Notes: generated from the letters alone by a model not told the origin. Positions 13,296-26,227 are shown, counted from the first letter of the stretch. The stretch is DNA of 64,000 bases from Eulemur rufifrons (GCF_041146395.1 NC_090990.1:46262001-46326000), one strand, 5' to 3'. Program-made: numbers and translations.

Positions 13296-14699
13296 AAGTT
13301 TCCTAAGGTCCAAGACTGAGCTTGTTTCATGTCAATAAAACAAGTGCCTGAATACATTTAATTTATAAATTACACTCACAATAATTGTCAAAGATAAGCT
13401 CTCTTCATGATTGGGAGTGGGGCAGGAGAGAGTATCAGTGAATTGTTCCTATCCTAATAAAATAGATACATGTTCTTCAGAAACAAATATTCCTCCATTC
13501 ACCTCCCTCTACCCCTTCTGCCACCACAAACACACTTATCCCTTAACTTGTGTCCACAAGATGGAAACGTGTGAAAATGGGGCTCTGTCTGTGTTCACAG
13601 ATGCCTTTCATGGGGTTAAAAACATCCCACCGGCTTTTGGCAGCTAATACTACATTTCATAAAGAGCATTGCTTAAATCTTTTAATAGCAGCAAGTTCAT
13701 CTTCACACAGAGGGAAATCCTCGTTTTAGTCCAATGCCTTTCTTTTCTGTTCCTGTGTGGAAAACCATACTTCTAGCCTGCATTTGGTCAGACCTTTTAG
13801 GGAAGGTAGAAAAAAAGATCAGCACAGGGTTTACAGAGCAGAAATCTGCTTGGCAAAGGAGTTGCTGAAGACTGTGGCATAGAAGCTGCAGAGAAAGTAC
13901 CTTTATGATTGATTTCCATTCAAGTCAGACTGACTGCAGTGTGGTCATTTTTCTAACCCATAACTGCTCACACTGCAGCAGTCTGCTATCTGCAGGGTGT
14001 CTGAATTATAGCAGTCTATGTCCGTGTTACCTCTTACACAAATTACTTACACTGGTTTCTTTTTCCATGCAAATTCATCAGTTTTACAGCCCCTCGTAGC
14101 CACAGTCAGGAAACTCTGGCAGAGAGCACAAATTGATAAAATGAGTTAATTTTACTATACTTATTCTTTTTTTCTTTCTAAAAGCCCTTTCTCATAGGCA
14201 GCGTTCAGGAAGCATATTACGGTAAAAGGAAGATAACAAAGGAGTTGAATTTTCTTGCCATAAATTACTTTCCAAGTTAATTCCCTCTAACGATGATTCC
14301 AGATTTGCTTGAGTTTTCATAGCATTGTGCATTTTACAACTGTGCCTTTGATAGAATGAAGAACAAGTATTTTCCCATGTTCAGTCCTTTTGTGCTAGTG
14401 ACATGGACTTTCTTACAAGATCTTTGCCACTAGAATGCAAAACAACACTAAATTGTGCTGGGTCCATAAAACTGTGTGCTGTTGTTGGACTTTTCCCCCC
14501 CTAGTCTTAAAGTACAAGTTCCCAAAGTCTCAAGGAGTGTTTTAGATCATGTAATCTGAAGAAAAATATCCCTCAATTTTTTTCATACTTATTTTATAAG
14601 TTGGAAATTAAGTGGTAAACCCTGACAATTATGTTTTGTCGGCGGAGAGTACTTACTATCATTATTCCCTGTTCTTTAGTGGCCATGCAAATTTGAGGA

Positions 14700-14845
14700 A
14701 GAGACAATGATGGTTAATCTCCAAAATGTAAGCCCCACGAGGGTAGGGTTTTTATATATCTTGTCCACTGATGTATCTCAAGCATCTGGAACAACACCTG
14801 GTACACTGAAAGCCTTCCATAAATGTTTGTTTAATTCCACTGAAC
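14700..14845 (+). repeat. L2 LINE 3' end, sense
   Basis: L2 tail in sense: GTAAGCCCCACGAGGGTAGG, 'ttgtccactgatgtatctcaagcatctggaacaacacctgg' and 'ccttccataaatgtttgtttaat'. Confidence 0.7.
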
Positions 14846-15489
14846 GCGGCCTCTCAGAGGATAGGTACCATTAACCATCGACTGGACACATTACTCATTT
14901 AGTTAATGCTCCCTGCTGACTCCTGTTGAACAAGTTGGAAACTTGGATGCTCTGTCATCTCCCAGGCAGAGTAACTTGAAAATTTGGCTAGAATTTTTTT
15001 TTTTTTTCCATCATCCTCTCTTTCTAACAATGCAAGCCTGAGCAGCTTGTCTCTGGTGGATGGCAGAAGTTCAATAACCACAACCTTATCCAACGACTAA
15101 TGTGTACAGAAGAGCAGGTCATTAAGAGGGTTGGCTACTAAAGTAACCCCTTTCTTCCAGTAGCCCACATGACTATAATGATTCCTTAATAGCAAGCCAT
15201 TTATTAAAAAATGACACAAAGACTACATTGTACTCATGACAGGAAAGGAGGTGGGGAGGACGAATGACGTAGAAATAATAGCTAAAGAGACAATTTCCAA
15301 AAGTTAACCATTTGAGGAAAAATTCCTCGGTAGAACAAAACACTTCAGGTTAGAGTAATTGTAGTTATTGCTTAAGAAAGTTGAGGAGCCCTTCCTCACT
15401 ACTTAGGTAAATTTATAGAGTTCTAAGTTCCATTTTGTATCGTTTAAAGTTTAGAGGGACAAATGGGGAGGGTAATTATTTACTCTCCT

Positions 15490-15560
15490 TAATTCAGATC
15501 ATATTTATTGATCATCAACTGTGTCCACAAAACCGTGGTGAGCTGTTTAGGAACACAAGA
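15490..15560 (-). repeat. Probable L2 3' tail, antisense
   Basis: CATATTTATTGATCATCAAC followed by 'tgtgtccacaaaaccgtggtgagctgtttaggaacac' resembles an antisense L2 3' end. Short and diverged. Confidence 0.4.
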
Positions 15561-15579
15561 GAAGGTCTAGGATCTGTAG

Positions 15580-15770
15580 GATTAAAGGTCATGTGGTCGA
15601 ACCTCTGACTTCATGACCTGGGAGAGTTATTTCGTCTCTTTGTGCCTCGATTCCTTCCTAGTGGTGTTGTGAGGATTAAATGGGATGATGCGCTTAAAGG
15701 CCTCAGCCCAACTTCTGGCCCGTAAAGGATGCTTAATAACTTGTGATGGTGATGGCGGAAGCAGTGGTGA
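15580..15770 (+). repeat. MIR SINE, sense
   Basis: Contains CTGACTTCATGACCTGGGAG, 'gagttatttcgtctctttgtgcctcg', GTGAGGATTAAATGGGATGA and a 'cttctggcccgtaaaggatgcttaataac' tail. Confidence 0.75.
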
Positions 15771-15799
15771 ATGGTGGTGGTTCTTCATTTTTATCATAA

Positions 15800-15930
15800 T
15801 TATTATTAGAATTCTGGGGCTCAAAGAGTTTCAATGACTTAATCAAGTTACACAGGTGGTAACTGGCAGGGCAGGGACTCTAGACAATCTTTCCCAGTCT
15901 CAGACCAGCACTTTTTTATACCCCATGATA
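15800..15930 (-). repeat. MIR SINE fragment, antisense
   Basis: 'gacttaatcaagttacacaggtggtaactggcagggcagggactc' is the antisense MIR core and 5' half, ending in 'agcacttttttataccccatgatacc'. It lies in inverted orientation to the MIR just upstream. Confidence 0.6.
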
Positions 15931-16149
15931 CCTATCTCTCTTTATAGCCTTCAAAATACAACTCAGTCTAGTTGAGGAGAAAATGTTACATATGAGCCAA
16001 ACAAAGAATGATACAGCCTACAGTCAAGTTCAAATGGAGCGAAATCAGATTTTATAATACCTGGAAGGGAGGAAATGCTCTGGGTGGTCCAGTGCTTTCT
16101 TAACATCCCCACGTTTGATTGGCAGTGGCTGCGTAACCTCTGTCGCACC

Positions 16150-16285
16150 AGAAGGCAGTTGGTCTTTAGTCTCAGCAACCCAATGTGATATCCTGGGCTG
16201 GTCAGAATTTAAGTGACATTGGACAAATCATTTAACCCTCAACGACTTTTATTCATTTCTTAATTTGCAAAAGAAGGACCTAATA
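16150..16285 (+). repeat. Probable MIR fragment, sense
   Basis: 'gtgacattggacaaatcatttaaccctcaacg' followed by 'tcatttcttaatttgcaaaagaagg' follows the MIR core. Only the central part is recognisable. Confidence 0.5.
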
Positions 16286-16589
16286 CCATTGTTAGCTAAG
16301 AAATATACTGTGTTATATACATCTTACTGATATTTTATAAATTTGTTAGACAAATATGATTGTTTAATTATGTATGCCCTTCTTTTAGAACTGTTTACTA
16401 TCCTGAAGGGCGTGTGAAATATCCTTTGTAAAAATTCTCCCTTCTTTCTTGACAGCATAGTTTAGGCCTCCATTCCCTTGTGCTAGGACTCTTGCTTGGA
16501 GCTTCCAACTGATTTCCCCACCTGCAGAATCTTAGCCCCTTTGATGCACTTTGCATACTGTTTTTCGGGTACAACAATGATCTTATCAC

Positions 16590-16970
16590 TTTCCTACTCA
16601 GAAACTGTCATGGATCCTACAGATCACTCACTTTACTTCCTATCTCCAAACTCATGCACATACTTTGTCATTTGCCCAGAAAGCCTCTCCTATCTCCTTC
16701 TGTGCCTCTTTAAACCTGAACCATCCTTGAAGGCTCAGCTTAAGTGCCGACTCTTCCTGGAATCAAACCTTTTTCTGATCTCATAAGCCAATGGGATCTA
16801 TTACTCCTTTGAACTCTCCTAACACATTCTTTGCATTTCTCCTATGAGATTTAACACGTTCGGCATTGCGTTAGATATTCAAGTATTATTTTAATATTCC
16901 ACTTAGGTTGTAAACCTTTTGGAGACAAAGACACGGTATGCCTTTTTATTATCTCAAGTTTAAGGCAAAT
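16590..16970 (+). repeat. L2 LINE 3' region, sense
   Basis: Follows sense L2: 'cttgaaggctcagcttaagtgccgactcttcctgg', 'aacctttttctgatctcataagcc', 'tttgaactctcctaacacattctttg' and 'cttaggttgtaaaccttttggagacaaagacacg'. The 96-codon frame at 16,496-16,786 is a by-product. Confidence 0.7.
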
Positions 16971-16974
16971 ACTG

Positions 16975-17195
16975 CATGTGAGAGTCAGTGTGGTGTGATA
17001 GGAAAAGCACAGGTTTCAAGGTTAGACATCTTTAAATTTCTTTCTTCTGTAATCGAGGGCAAGTTATTTAATCTCATTCCAAAGCTTAGTTCTCCTCATC
17101 CCGAAAATGTACTTTCCTAAGGAGGTTGTTTTGAGGATTAAATTAGATACAGCAAATAAAGTGCTTATCAAAATATGGCTTCAGAGGGACTCAGA
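16975..17195 (+). repeat. MIR SINE, sense
   Basis: Starts AGTCAGTGTGGTGTGATAGG with 'aaaagcacaggtttcaagg', continues 'cgagggcaagttatttaatctcattcc', then GTTTTGAGGATTAAATTAGA and 'aaagtgcttatcaaaatatgg'. Confidence 0.75.
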
Positions 17196-17199
17196 AAAG

Positions 17200-18580
17200 C
17201 CTGCTCACGTCCACCTCTTGAGTTCTTCATTATTTGTCAAAAGCTCCTTCTGTTCTTCAGATTAGAGGCACTGAGAACTCCCAGCCCATTGCAGGGACAC
17301 CCTACCGTGTGAGGCTTTCTCTTTGGCATGACAGTGTCACTAAGTCAGAATCCATCCCAATAAGCTAACTTCCATGTGATTTCGCACACACAGGCAGTGG
17401 CCGGGGAATGTTTCTTCACAAGACTCTTTAGAAGAAGGCAGGGTGTGTGTCTGTGAATTACCAGGATGATTTAACTCAGGTTGTGAAACCCAGTCTCATT
17501 TCAGAAACTCAGTGATTTTTTAAAATTCACGACACACATAAACCAGTTTGCCAGGCTCTAGCGTTACTCACTTGAAGTCCAGCAGACACTTTGGGAAGTT
17601 ATCACCCCACTGCCAGCCACCTGGTGCCATTTGCCGTGTAACAGTTACAGTGTAGTAAGTGGCTCACAGGAAGTAAATATATGTGCAAGTTAAGGAACAT
17701 TTACGTGGGCTTAATTATGTTTTGAATCTGTCTGAGAGGTGGGCAAACCATATTTACACATGTGTTTTTCTTCCTTCACCTAGTCTGGCTCCCTTGACAT
17801 TTTAAAAAAGTAATCGAGGCAAAAGACATTTTTCTAGGCAGCAGATACAGTATGATGTGTAAGTGCAGCTGGGTGTTCACCACCAGGTAGGAGGCCCCAG
17901 ACTTCTCCTCTTGGTCCCGCCACGTCCCTCACACCCACATTTTGCTTTGTCTTTCTCTCCTTCCAAGAGCAAAGGAGTAGGACCATGCAGTTTCCTCTGT
18001 GCTCAGCATTGAAGCAGCTTCTCCACCCAGCTGAGGCCTCAACTCCGTTCTAAAATTTGTGTGGAACATCTAAATCCAGAGCTTTCACACTGATCAGCCT
18101 TATTACTCTTCTTTAGCTAATGAGAGGTGTGAATCTCCAAGCTCCAGGAAGGCACAAAGCATTCATAAGTGCCTATTATATGTCAGGCTGATGAAAATGG
18201 TGATGAGTGATCTGCCTGGGCCCATATTTGGGTAATCTTCTCCTGCCCCTCCTTCATGGCCAATTTCATACATAAAATGTCATGAAATAAAAGGAGAAAT
18301 TATGCAAATAAATTTAATATAAAAAGCAAATTAGGGAGCGACTAGCAAAATTATTAATTAGAACTCTGTTTATATTTATTGTCAAACTTCACCATTTGTT
18401 CTTGAACTAAAGGCCCTTCCTCCAGGAGAGCCTGTCATTGAGAGATGGGTTTGAATTTCCGAAAGTAGTTGTGAATTTCAGTTTTCCATTTCTTAGCAGT
18501 GACTGAGATTAAGGTTTGTTCCTTGCTATTAATCAAGCAACTAAGCATTTATTCTTAGAAATTGTTGTATTCCCTCATAC
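17200..18580. other. Intronic stretch without recognisable repeats
   Basis: About 1.4 kb with no repeat or exon I can support. It includes an AT-rich stretch at 18,250-18,380 with several TTAAT/ATTAAT motifs. Nothing further is visible. Confidence 0.45.
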
Positions 18581-18589
18581 CGTTGCTTG

Positions 18590-18965
18590 ACTCCTTGGTT
18601 CCATTACAGCACCACAATTCACCCATTTCCCAAGCTATAATCCTGGGAATCATCCCACTGTCCCCCTTTTCCATTATAGCCACAGTCAGGCAATGAACAG
18701 GTCTGCTTGATTCTAACCTCTCAGTAACTTACATCGGCTTCTCCTTTCTATCCTCTGAGTATAGACCCCATCCCCACCTTACCTTGTGTAAATGGCCTCG
18801 GTGGCCTCTCTGGTTTACTAAATATATTCTGCAACTGCCACCTCCTGCCCCCCAAAGCTATCTTCCCAACAGAGTGATCTTTCTAGGTTATAAATGCAAA
18901 TTTGATGATAGCATTCCCACACTTTGCTGGTTCTCCTTTGACTAATGAATAAAATTCAGTGCGGC
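18590..18965 (+). repeat. L2 LINE, sense (5' piece of an interrupted copy)
   Basis: Sense L2 order: 'ctccttggttccattacagcaccac', 'cttctcctttctatcctctgag', 'ctgcaactgccacctcctg', 'aacagagtgatctttctaggttataaatgc', 'ctttgactaatgaataaaattcagtg'. It continues at 19,115 after an intervening antisense L2-like piece. Confidence 0.65.
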
Positions 18966-18974
18966 AACCAATTA

Positions 18975-19110
18975 CATTCGACCAATGTTTACCGACTGCC
19001 TCCTGGTGTTAGGGATTATATTAGATGTTGGTAATATAACCCCAGCAATTCCCAATTACAGTGGAGTGTGATTAGTGCTTTAATAGCTTACAAACTTGGG
19101 AATCTGCTGG
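18975..19110 (-). repeat. L2 3' fragment, antisense, inside a sense L2
   Basis: 'accaatgtttaccgactgcctcctggtgttagggattatattagatgttggtaatataac' is the antisense L2 end (usually 'attgagtgcctactatgtgccaggca'). It separates two sense L2 blocks. Confidence 0.5.
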
Positions 19111-19114
19111 ATTC

Positions 19115-19430
19115 AAACTTACGTTCCTTAAAAAAGCCTATCAGATCCTTCGGGACCTGACTGTAACCAGTCCCTCTTTTCCCCAAGTATTTTGCATGAT
19201 ATCATCATGCCAAGCTATCAGAAATTCAGCAAACACTTTATGTTTTCTTACCCATATGCTGTGTCTTCCACCTAGAGACCCTCCATCCCTCTCAGTTGCA
19301 TAATTCCCACTTGTCCGTTTCACATTCTGACCAGGCATCACATTTTCTTAGGCCCTTTTACTCTCTTGAACCTCTTACCCCCAAGCTGGGTTAAATATCC
19401 ACTTCTGTGCGGCCATGTCAATTTAGGAAT
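19115..19430 (+). repeat. L2 LINE, sense (middle piece)
   Basis: 'gatccttcgggacctgactgtaaccagtccc' resembles L2 'ccttcatgatctggcccctgcctacc', followed by 'tatgctgtgtcttccacc' and 'tcttgaacctcttacccccaagc'. Interrupted at about 19,432 by a Tigger-type MITE. Confidence 0.6.
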
Positions 19431-19431
19431 G

Positions 19432-19797
19432 CAGACGGTGTCCAAAGTAAGATGGTTCAACTTGTAAGTCTTCAACATTATGATGGTGTGAAAGCGATTT
19501 GCAAACCGTAGATGCTGTGCTTCAAATAGCCATACAGCCATTTTGTTTTTCACTTTCAGTACAGTGCTCAATAAATTACACGAGATATTCAGCACTTTAT
19601 TATAAAATAGGCTTTGTGTTAGATGATTTTGCCCAACTCTAGGCTAATGTAAGTGTTATGAGGATGTGTAAGGTAGGCCAGGCCATGCTATGGTGTCCAG
19701 TAGGTTAAGTGTATTAAATGCATTTTCAGTTGGCAGTATTTTCAGCTTACGATGGGTTTATGGGAACATAACCCCATTGTAAGTTGAGGAGCATCTG
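19432..19797. mobile_element. Tigger-type DNA transposon MITE (MER44/Tigger7-like)
   Basis: A non-autonomous mariner/Tigger-class element of about 366 bp. Its termini begin CAGACGGTGTCCAAAGTAAG and end GTTGAGGAGCATCTG, imperfect inverted repeats (CAGA.../...TCTG). Interior landmarks are AGATGGTTCAACTTGTAAGT, TTTTTCACTTTCAGTACAGT, AAATAGGCTTTGTGTTAGAT and GATTTTGCCCAACTCTAGGC. The family name is from memory. No transposase frame. A TA duplication is not clear at the ends. It splits an L2 copy. Confidence 0.75.
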
Positions 19798-19799
19798 CA

Positions 19800-19965
19800 A
19801 CTCTATCAAAGGACTTCTCAGACCTTCTTTCAATTAATCTGTCAGGCTTTCCCCTCTGTATAAGTGTAGGCACCATGTCTTTCATCTAAGTGCCTTCCTC
19901 GCCCAGCATAGTTCTTGGCAGTAGCAGGCTCTCAGTAATCGTTTGTTGAATGAATGAAAGTCCCT
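19800..19965 (+). repeat. L2 LINE 3' end, sense (final piece)
   Basis: 'gtaggcaccatgtctttcatctaagtgcc', 'gcccagcatagttcttggcag', CAGGCTCTCAGTAATCGTTT and GTTGAATGAATGAAAG form the L2 3' terminus. It completes the copy begun at 18,590. Confidence 0.75.
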
Positions 19966-20323
19966 GGTTCAAGGTGTTCTTAACTATGGCTTTCTTCTGA
20001 TGGATACGAACCTGTAATTTATTTATGTGTTTATATATCCACTTATATGGGCTTAACTCTCAAACCAGTGCCTCAATACAGTATTTATTGTTCCTGCTTT
20101 TGCATAATCTTTCAAGAGATCATTTGCACTGAGATAGTCACACTACTAATTTTACAGAGTTGTATTATAAGATTAGTAGGTGTTACTTATTTAATCAAAA
20201 ATACTTATTAAGCTACTGTAAACAAGGTATCTAAAGGCTCAAGGACCTTTAGATCCCCTGAAGTACAGGGAATCAATCTCACATAAGGGTCATCTCTGAA
20301 AATTACATATGATCAAAATTACA

Positions 20324-20532
20324 TCATAGGTCAGCAAATTCTTTTATAAAGGGCCAGATATTAAATATTTTTGGCTTTGTGGGGCATATAGTCTCTGTTG
20401 CAGCCTCTAGTCTCTGATGATGTGTGTGGCAGCAGTCATAGGCAATATGTAAATGAATAGGTCTGCCCATGTTCCAGTAAAACTTTATTTACAAAACTAT
20501 GGCTCAGGGCTATAGTTTGAGGACCCTGCCTT
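20324..20532 (+). mobile_element. hAT-Charlie-type MITE
   Basis: Reads AGGTCAGCAAATTCTTTTAT, AAAGGGCCAGATATTAAATA, GGCTTTGTGGGGCATATAGT, 'ggcaatatgtaaatgaatagg' and CCAGTAAAACTTTATTTACA, closing with GTTTGAGGACCCTG. This is the common short hAT element ending in GGTCGGCAAACT-like repeats. A candidate 8-bp duplication AAATTACA lies at 20,316-20,323 and 20,533-20,540, with a few mutated terminal bases between. A second copy lies in inverted orientation at the window end. Confidence 0.8.
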
Positions 20533-21008
20533 AAATTACAAGATTGTATGAATACTAAGATAACAATGTATGCAAAGTGTGGAGGTGATTTGAAGTAAAG
20601 AGAAATCACACATTTCACATTGCAAGAAATTGAGAATGAGTGGGCTAGAAAGATGAATTTGTTTTCACCAAAGTTTGGAATAGGATTCCAAAATACAGAT
20701 GAGTAGATGCTATCAGGATCAGACAAAATTAGAAAGGCCTAGGGAATGTTTTGGTTAGTCATTCAAAAAAGTTTAAGACCAAAACATGGAGAGGTATTTT
20801 TGTTAAAAGCATCCAGGAATCTTGCAACCTTGGTGACAGTTTACTATTACATAAAGAGAAAAGATGAAAGGTATCTTAGAAAAACCACGCCTTTCTGGTG
20901 TAGACTGTTTTTATTGTCAGCATTCCTTTGAAGTCAGAGTTGATTTATTGATTATTTTGGGTAAACTTACCATTTAAATGCAAAAGAATGTGCTAAATGC
21001 AACACTGA

Positions 21009-21209
<201 letters not shown>

Positions 21210-21329
21210 TAATTTGATTGGCGGCTCTCAGAGAGATTATGCTGCATAGTTGCACACCTTGATTTTAACTTTGGGCCTGTTAGGCATTTAGTGATGTGCC
21301 TGTAGTAATAGATGATACCAAAATAGTGG

Positions 21330-21680
21330 GTTCAGCCTCAAAAGACTGGGGAGATAAAGCAAATGTACATGTAGCAGGAAAAAATACACACACACACCAG
21401 ACAATAAAAAATGGTGGCTAAATTATGCGACATGGGCTAAAAATAGTTAAAGAAGGCTTTATCCAAAAAGCGTACCTTGTACTCAGCTCTAAATGTTGGT
21501 TAGGTTTGGCGCGATGAGAAGGAAAAGGGAATGGAATTCTGGGTGGGGTGAGAACATAAGCAAAGGCGTGAAGGAAGGATGGATAATGAACCTACGTGTT
21601 TTCAGGAAATGGAGGACAGGCTTGACTAGAGAAAAAGGCATGTGTTCTGGCTTGTTTGGCAGGAAGCAGACACTGGTCAC
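21330..21680 (-). repeat. L2 LINE fragment, antisense
   Basis: Antisense L2 order: 'gtggctaaattatgcgacatgggc', 'gaaggctttatccaaaaagcg', 'agaacataagcaaaggcgtgaagg' (compare 'ggaacagcaagtgcaaaggccctgagg') and 'gtgttttcaggaaatggaggacaggc'. The 97-codon frame at 21,493-21,786 is a by-product. Confidence 0.6.
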
Positions 21681-23024
21681 ACTAGTCCAGTCCCCATGCT
21701 CACAGCAGCCCTTACAACTTAGTCCCAGCTCTTTTACTACTGAGCCTCCAAAGGTCTCAAAATCCAGTTTATTGGAGTTGCCCTAAAAGATGAAACCTAT
21801 TTGATATCCTGCTGTGAGATTATACAAGTGAATGCAGTCTGATAAGAGGTTGGGACCCCATTGCACTGGGAGACCTAAAAAAATGTAAAAGCTGGACGAG
21901 CACAACCCAATAATGATTCTGGGGTTCTTGATCCCCTAAGGTCACGAAGCCAAAAAAAAAAAAAAAACTGAAGCATTTTGCAAGGTCCTGTTGTCTCTAG
22001 ATAACCTGTACCAGAGGGAAAGGGATTAGGCATTAAACCCACAGTATTCTTTTACAAATTGGCTTTAGCACTGGACTGTGACAACAAAGAAAAGAGTGGT
22101 GCAGAACGATCTTTAATGTTTGTGTACTTTGCAGAAAAACGTTTGACAAAGGTATATTCTGCCTAAAGCAAGTACCCGAGTTTTGTGATATAAAACAATG
22201 GCCAGATGATAGAAATTTTTCTTGGTAGAGACTCATTCTTACCTTGCCTTTATATATTTGAAACATTATTACTTTAAAAAAAAATCAACCTAGTCATTAC
22301 TAATACCTTGAAGACAGTTAAAGAAACAGTTATTCCCTAAATATAACCACCATTATCCTACCATCATCTTTCATGTTGTTTTAAAAGTTCCCCTCTTAGT
22401 TCACTGTAGTATCAGCCCCTCGGAAAGGGGGGAGTATCAAATCCAAAGTATATTTATAATAGAAGAAAGAGATTATGAATACATTCGGGTGTTAATACAT
22501 TTTGAGGATTTCTGATGTTTGCTGATGGAAAAGACATTGTGTGTAACTGCATTCAGTCAACATGAAAGAGCTTTGCAAACACTTGTGGGCAGTGATTAAA
22601 AGTTTATGGGCTGTTTGTTTTTCATATATGTGCTGTACATGTACCATGTACATCCCAAGCAGTGTCCCTTCCTGCCTATCTCTTTACACACTTCTCCAGC
22701 TGTGTTTTATTATCTTTTGTTGTGACTCGCAGAGAGAAAAGCTGGTTATTAATTTCATTTAAAAGGCTAGTGTCGTTCTCATATTCTGCAAATAACTAAC
22801 CCTGATAAGGAGCTAATTATAAACAGCATCAGTAGTTAATAACTCAGTAATATGTTTGTTTTTCTCTCATTAGGCTTGTCCTAGGATTTTTTTTAAAAAA
22901 AAAAATTCTTTAAATACATAGATTCAGCAGAATTATCTGTGTACAGGTTAGAAAATGTGCCCAGAAGAATATCCTAGATTTACATACAGAAAAGTTCATC
23001 AATCGATCAATATTTGTTCATGCT

Positions 23025-23265
23025 GTACCAATATTAATTGGTCACCTGCTCTGTGGCAGGCACTGTATTAAGTGATTTACATACCTGATCTGATTTAATC
23101 TTCACAATAGTTTTACAACATAGACAATGTTGCCATTTAAACAGTGGAGCAACACAAAGCTCAGAGAAGTTAAGTAACTTGCCTAAAGTGGTAGTCCTAG
23201 TAAGCGGCAGAGTCTCCTTTCAAAGTTGGATCTGCTGGAACCTTAAAAACATGCTCTTTCCACAC
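23025..23265 (-). repeat. MIR SINE, antisense
   Basis: GTCACCTGCTCTGTGGCAGG, CACTGTATTAAGTGATTTAC, 'gatttaatcttcacaatag', AGAGAAGTTAAGTAACTTGC and 'gtagtcctagtaagcggcagagtctcc' form a near-complete antisense MIR. Confidence 0.85.
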
Positions 23266-23939
23266 AGAATTCTCTTAGGAACAGGGCTGATTCTTTTAGT
23301 AGGAAATAATAGAATATGCGGCCCTAAGAAAGGAGTTTCTAGCATCTACTTTTCCCTGACACTTAGCATTTGCTATCTTGAATTATTCTTACCATCTTTT
23401 AGGTATGTACAGGTTGTGCCTCCCATCTGGAGTGTAAGTCCCTTGAATGAGTGTCTAACTTTTCCAAATCAGCAGTGAACATTATAAAATGCCAAAGTTA
23501 TTGTCCTCAGCACTGTGCAGATAAGGTCAAATAAAAGGGGCTTTACAATCTAGTGGTAGGTACTGACAAGCAAATGGAAATGTTCAGTTCAGGATACTGT
23601 GAACACTCAGTAAAGCGGCATCTTGCAGTCTTATGGATATTGAGTAAGGCCTAAGGGCTTACACATAGCAGAAATTAAGCAAGTACTTGGAATTAAGGTA
23701 ATATTCTTACCTTAATTTTTAGATAGAATTACTAGGGATACAAGAACAACTTCCATACACAAGAAGAGACAGTGTACCACTCCTTAGGAGAATATTTACC
23801 CTCTCTTTTATATATAGATCTTATTGGTACTTTCGTGTTTTCTTCAAATGTTTCTGGGAGAATAGAATCGGTATGTTAGAAAGTCAAGAGCAAGAAAAAA
23901 AAAATCAATGACTGATTCATTTCTAAAAGTAAGACAGTT

Positions 23940-23957
23940 AGATAAATAAATAAATAA
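23940..23957. repeat. (TAAA)n short simple repeat
   Basis: GATAAATAAATAAATAAG; about four units. Confidence 0.85.
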
Positions 23958-25224
23958 GATTGATTAGTATTAACTATAAGTTTTGTACCCCTTCAGGGTA
24001 AACATCTGCAAAACCATAAAAAAGGTGATGTAAAAATTGGGATAAAATACTTTTTTTATTCCAAAAAAGTCATTAAGATAAACCAACTGTCAAGTTTGTG
24101 AAGTCAGTAAACGTAATCCTGGAAGCCCTCTACCTGTCCTTCCCGGCCTTACTAACTTTTTTCACTCCTGATCATTCCTCTTTTCCGTCCTGCACCTCCA
24201 ACCTCCAGACACTTATCTTATGTCAGCTCCTTAAAGTCCTTGCTCTCAAACTAAGACGTTAGTTAATAACTACAGAATCTTTCAGCTTTAAGATTTAATA
24301 CCTGCTTGGGGTATCTGCATTTTATTGGAGGGAACCGAGGATATCAAAAGCTTTAAAAACTCAGAAAAATATTAATAATGGGAGAATGATGGACAATGGA
24401 GTTGGCCTTTTGGGTTGGATTTCATTGAATCATGATGCTTGGATGAATCCTTGTCACGTACACTCACATGGTTGTTTTTAAGTCAATAGCCTAATTTAGC
24501 AGTTTGTTAGCATCTGTTATTAGCCAGATGCTATGGTACGTACTACAGATTTAAAAAGGAAAAAGAAAAAGAAAATCATTTTCCTTGAAGATTTTACAGC
24601 TCCATGAGCATATACAGGCCTCACCTTTTATTTGCCAGGGTACTTAAGGGAAATATTTATTATTTTCCAGTATGTATTCTTCTTATATCCAAGGTGATTT
24701 TAAGTGGCTTTCAATTTTAAAACACAGCAGATAATATTAAGTATGTAAATAGAGGCCAGAAACTATGTGAAAAGATAGGAGAGATTGTTATATCAGGAAC
24801 CTGAACCAAGAGTTATGCTTAAGTTTAGTCTTGAGCTACCTGGTTGCCAAGGCAAGAAGGGGAAGCAATATATATATTGCTTATATAATTTGCATTTTTG
24901 AATAAAAGAAAACAGAGTAAATCTGTTCAAGGAGCCATATTTTTCTGGTTATATATTGTAAGGAATTTTTTGTGTATACCCTCTTATAAAGGACTATTAG
25001 ATGTCATTGAAAAGTGCTTCAAATGGCTATTTTTCACTGAACTTCAAGGAAAGCCAAGGAAAGAATATTAAATAAGCTCTCAAAGGCTTGAGTATGAAGC
25101 TAGTGTGGTACAGTTATGTTACTTTCCTGTGGTCTGGCTTTAATGAGAATAGAACTTAATGGCTGAGAATACTGGAATGCCAACATTAATAATTAGAATT
25201 TCTTGCCTTAAATTGGGCCCTGCA

Positions 25225-25560
25225 CATTTTTTCATTCAGATTGCAGCTATCATTTCTTAACTATCTCCCTGCCCCTAGGCTCCATCCCCTTCCTTTCCCT
25301 GTGCCTTTCTAAATCCATCATCTGTACAATTACCAGAGTCACTTTTCTAAAATACAACTCCTGTGTCACTCCCTGTTTAGACGGTTTCAGGGAGTCTCCA
25401 CTGCTTATAGGATAAAGTCCAGACATACAGTATCTTCTGTATCCTCCACCCTCCCCTCTTGCCGCGCCCCTCCTTCCACTTCAGCCGCCCTCAACAGCTG
25501 GCAGTCCTCTCAATGTATCACACTTTACGCACGATGTTGCTTCTGCCTGATACGCACCTC
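25225..25560 (+). repeat. L2 LINE, sense
   Basis: 'accagagtcacttttctaaaatacaactcctgtgtcactccctg', GACGGTTTCAGGGAGTCTCC, ACTGCTTATAGGATAAAGTC, CAGACATACAGTATCTTCTG, 'cagccgccctcaacagctggc' and 'acgatgttgcttctgcctgatacgc' follow sense L2 order. Confidence 0.7.
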
Positions 25561-25846
25561 CCTCCTGGGGGTGATGTTCAAAATATCTGATAACCTGTGC
25601 GACACGAGCATACCAGTTAGGACAGATGCTTCCTGCTGCGGGGCTGGGGCTAGGTCCTGGAATGCTCTGAGGTGCCAGACATTAACCCTTTAGGTTTGGG
25701 ACGATGAGGGTGTCCTGGGGCAAAGAAGGGAAGAAAAGTTTGGAAGAAACGTATGGGGCTCGAGACAACGACAGTTTACCAATTGGTAAAGAAACGTTTC
25801 AATATTTTGAAAACCAAAATGGCTGCCCAAGCGGTACGTCAGCTGA

Positions 25847-26227
<381 letters not shown>

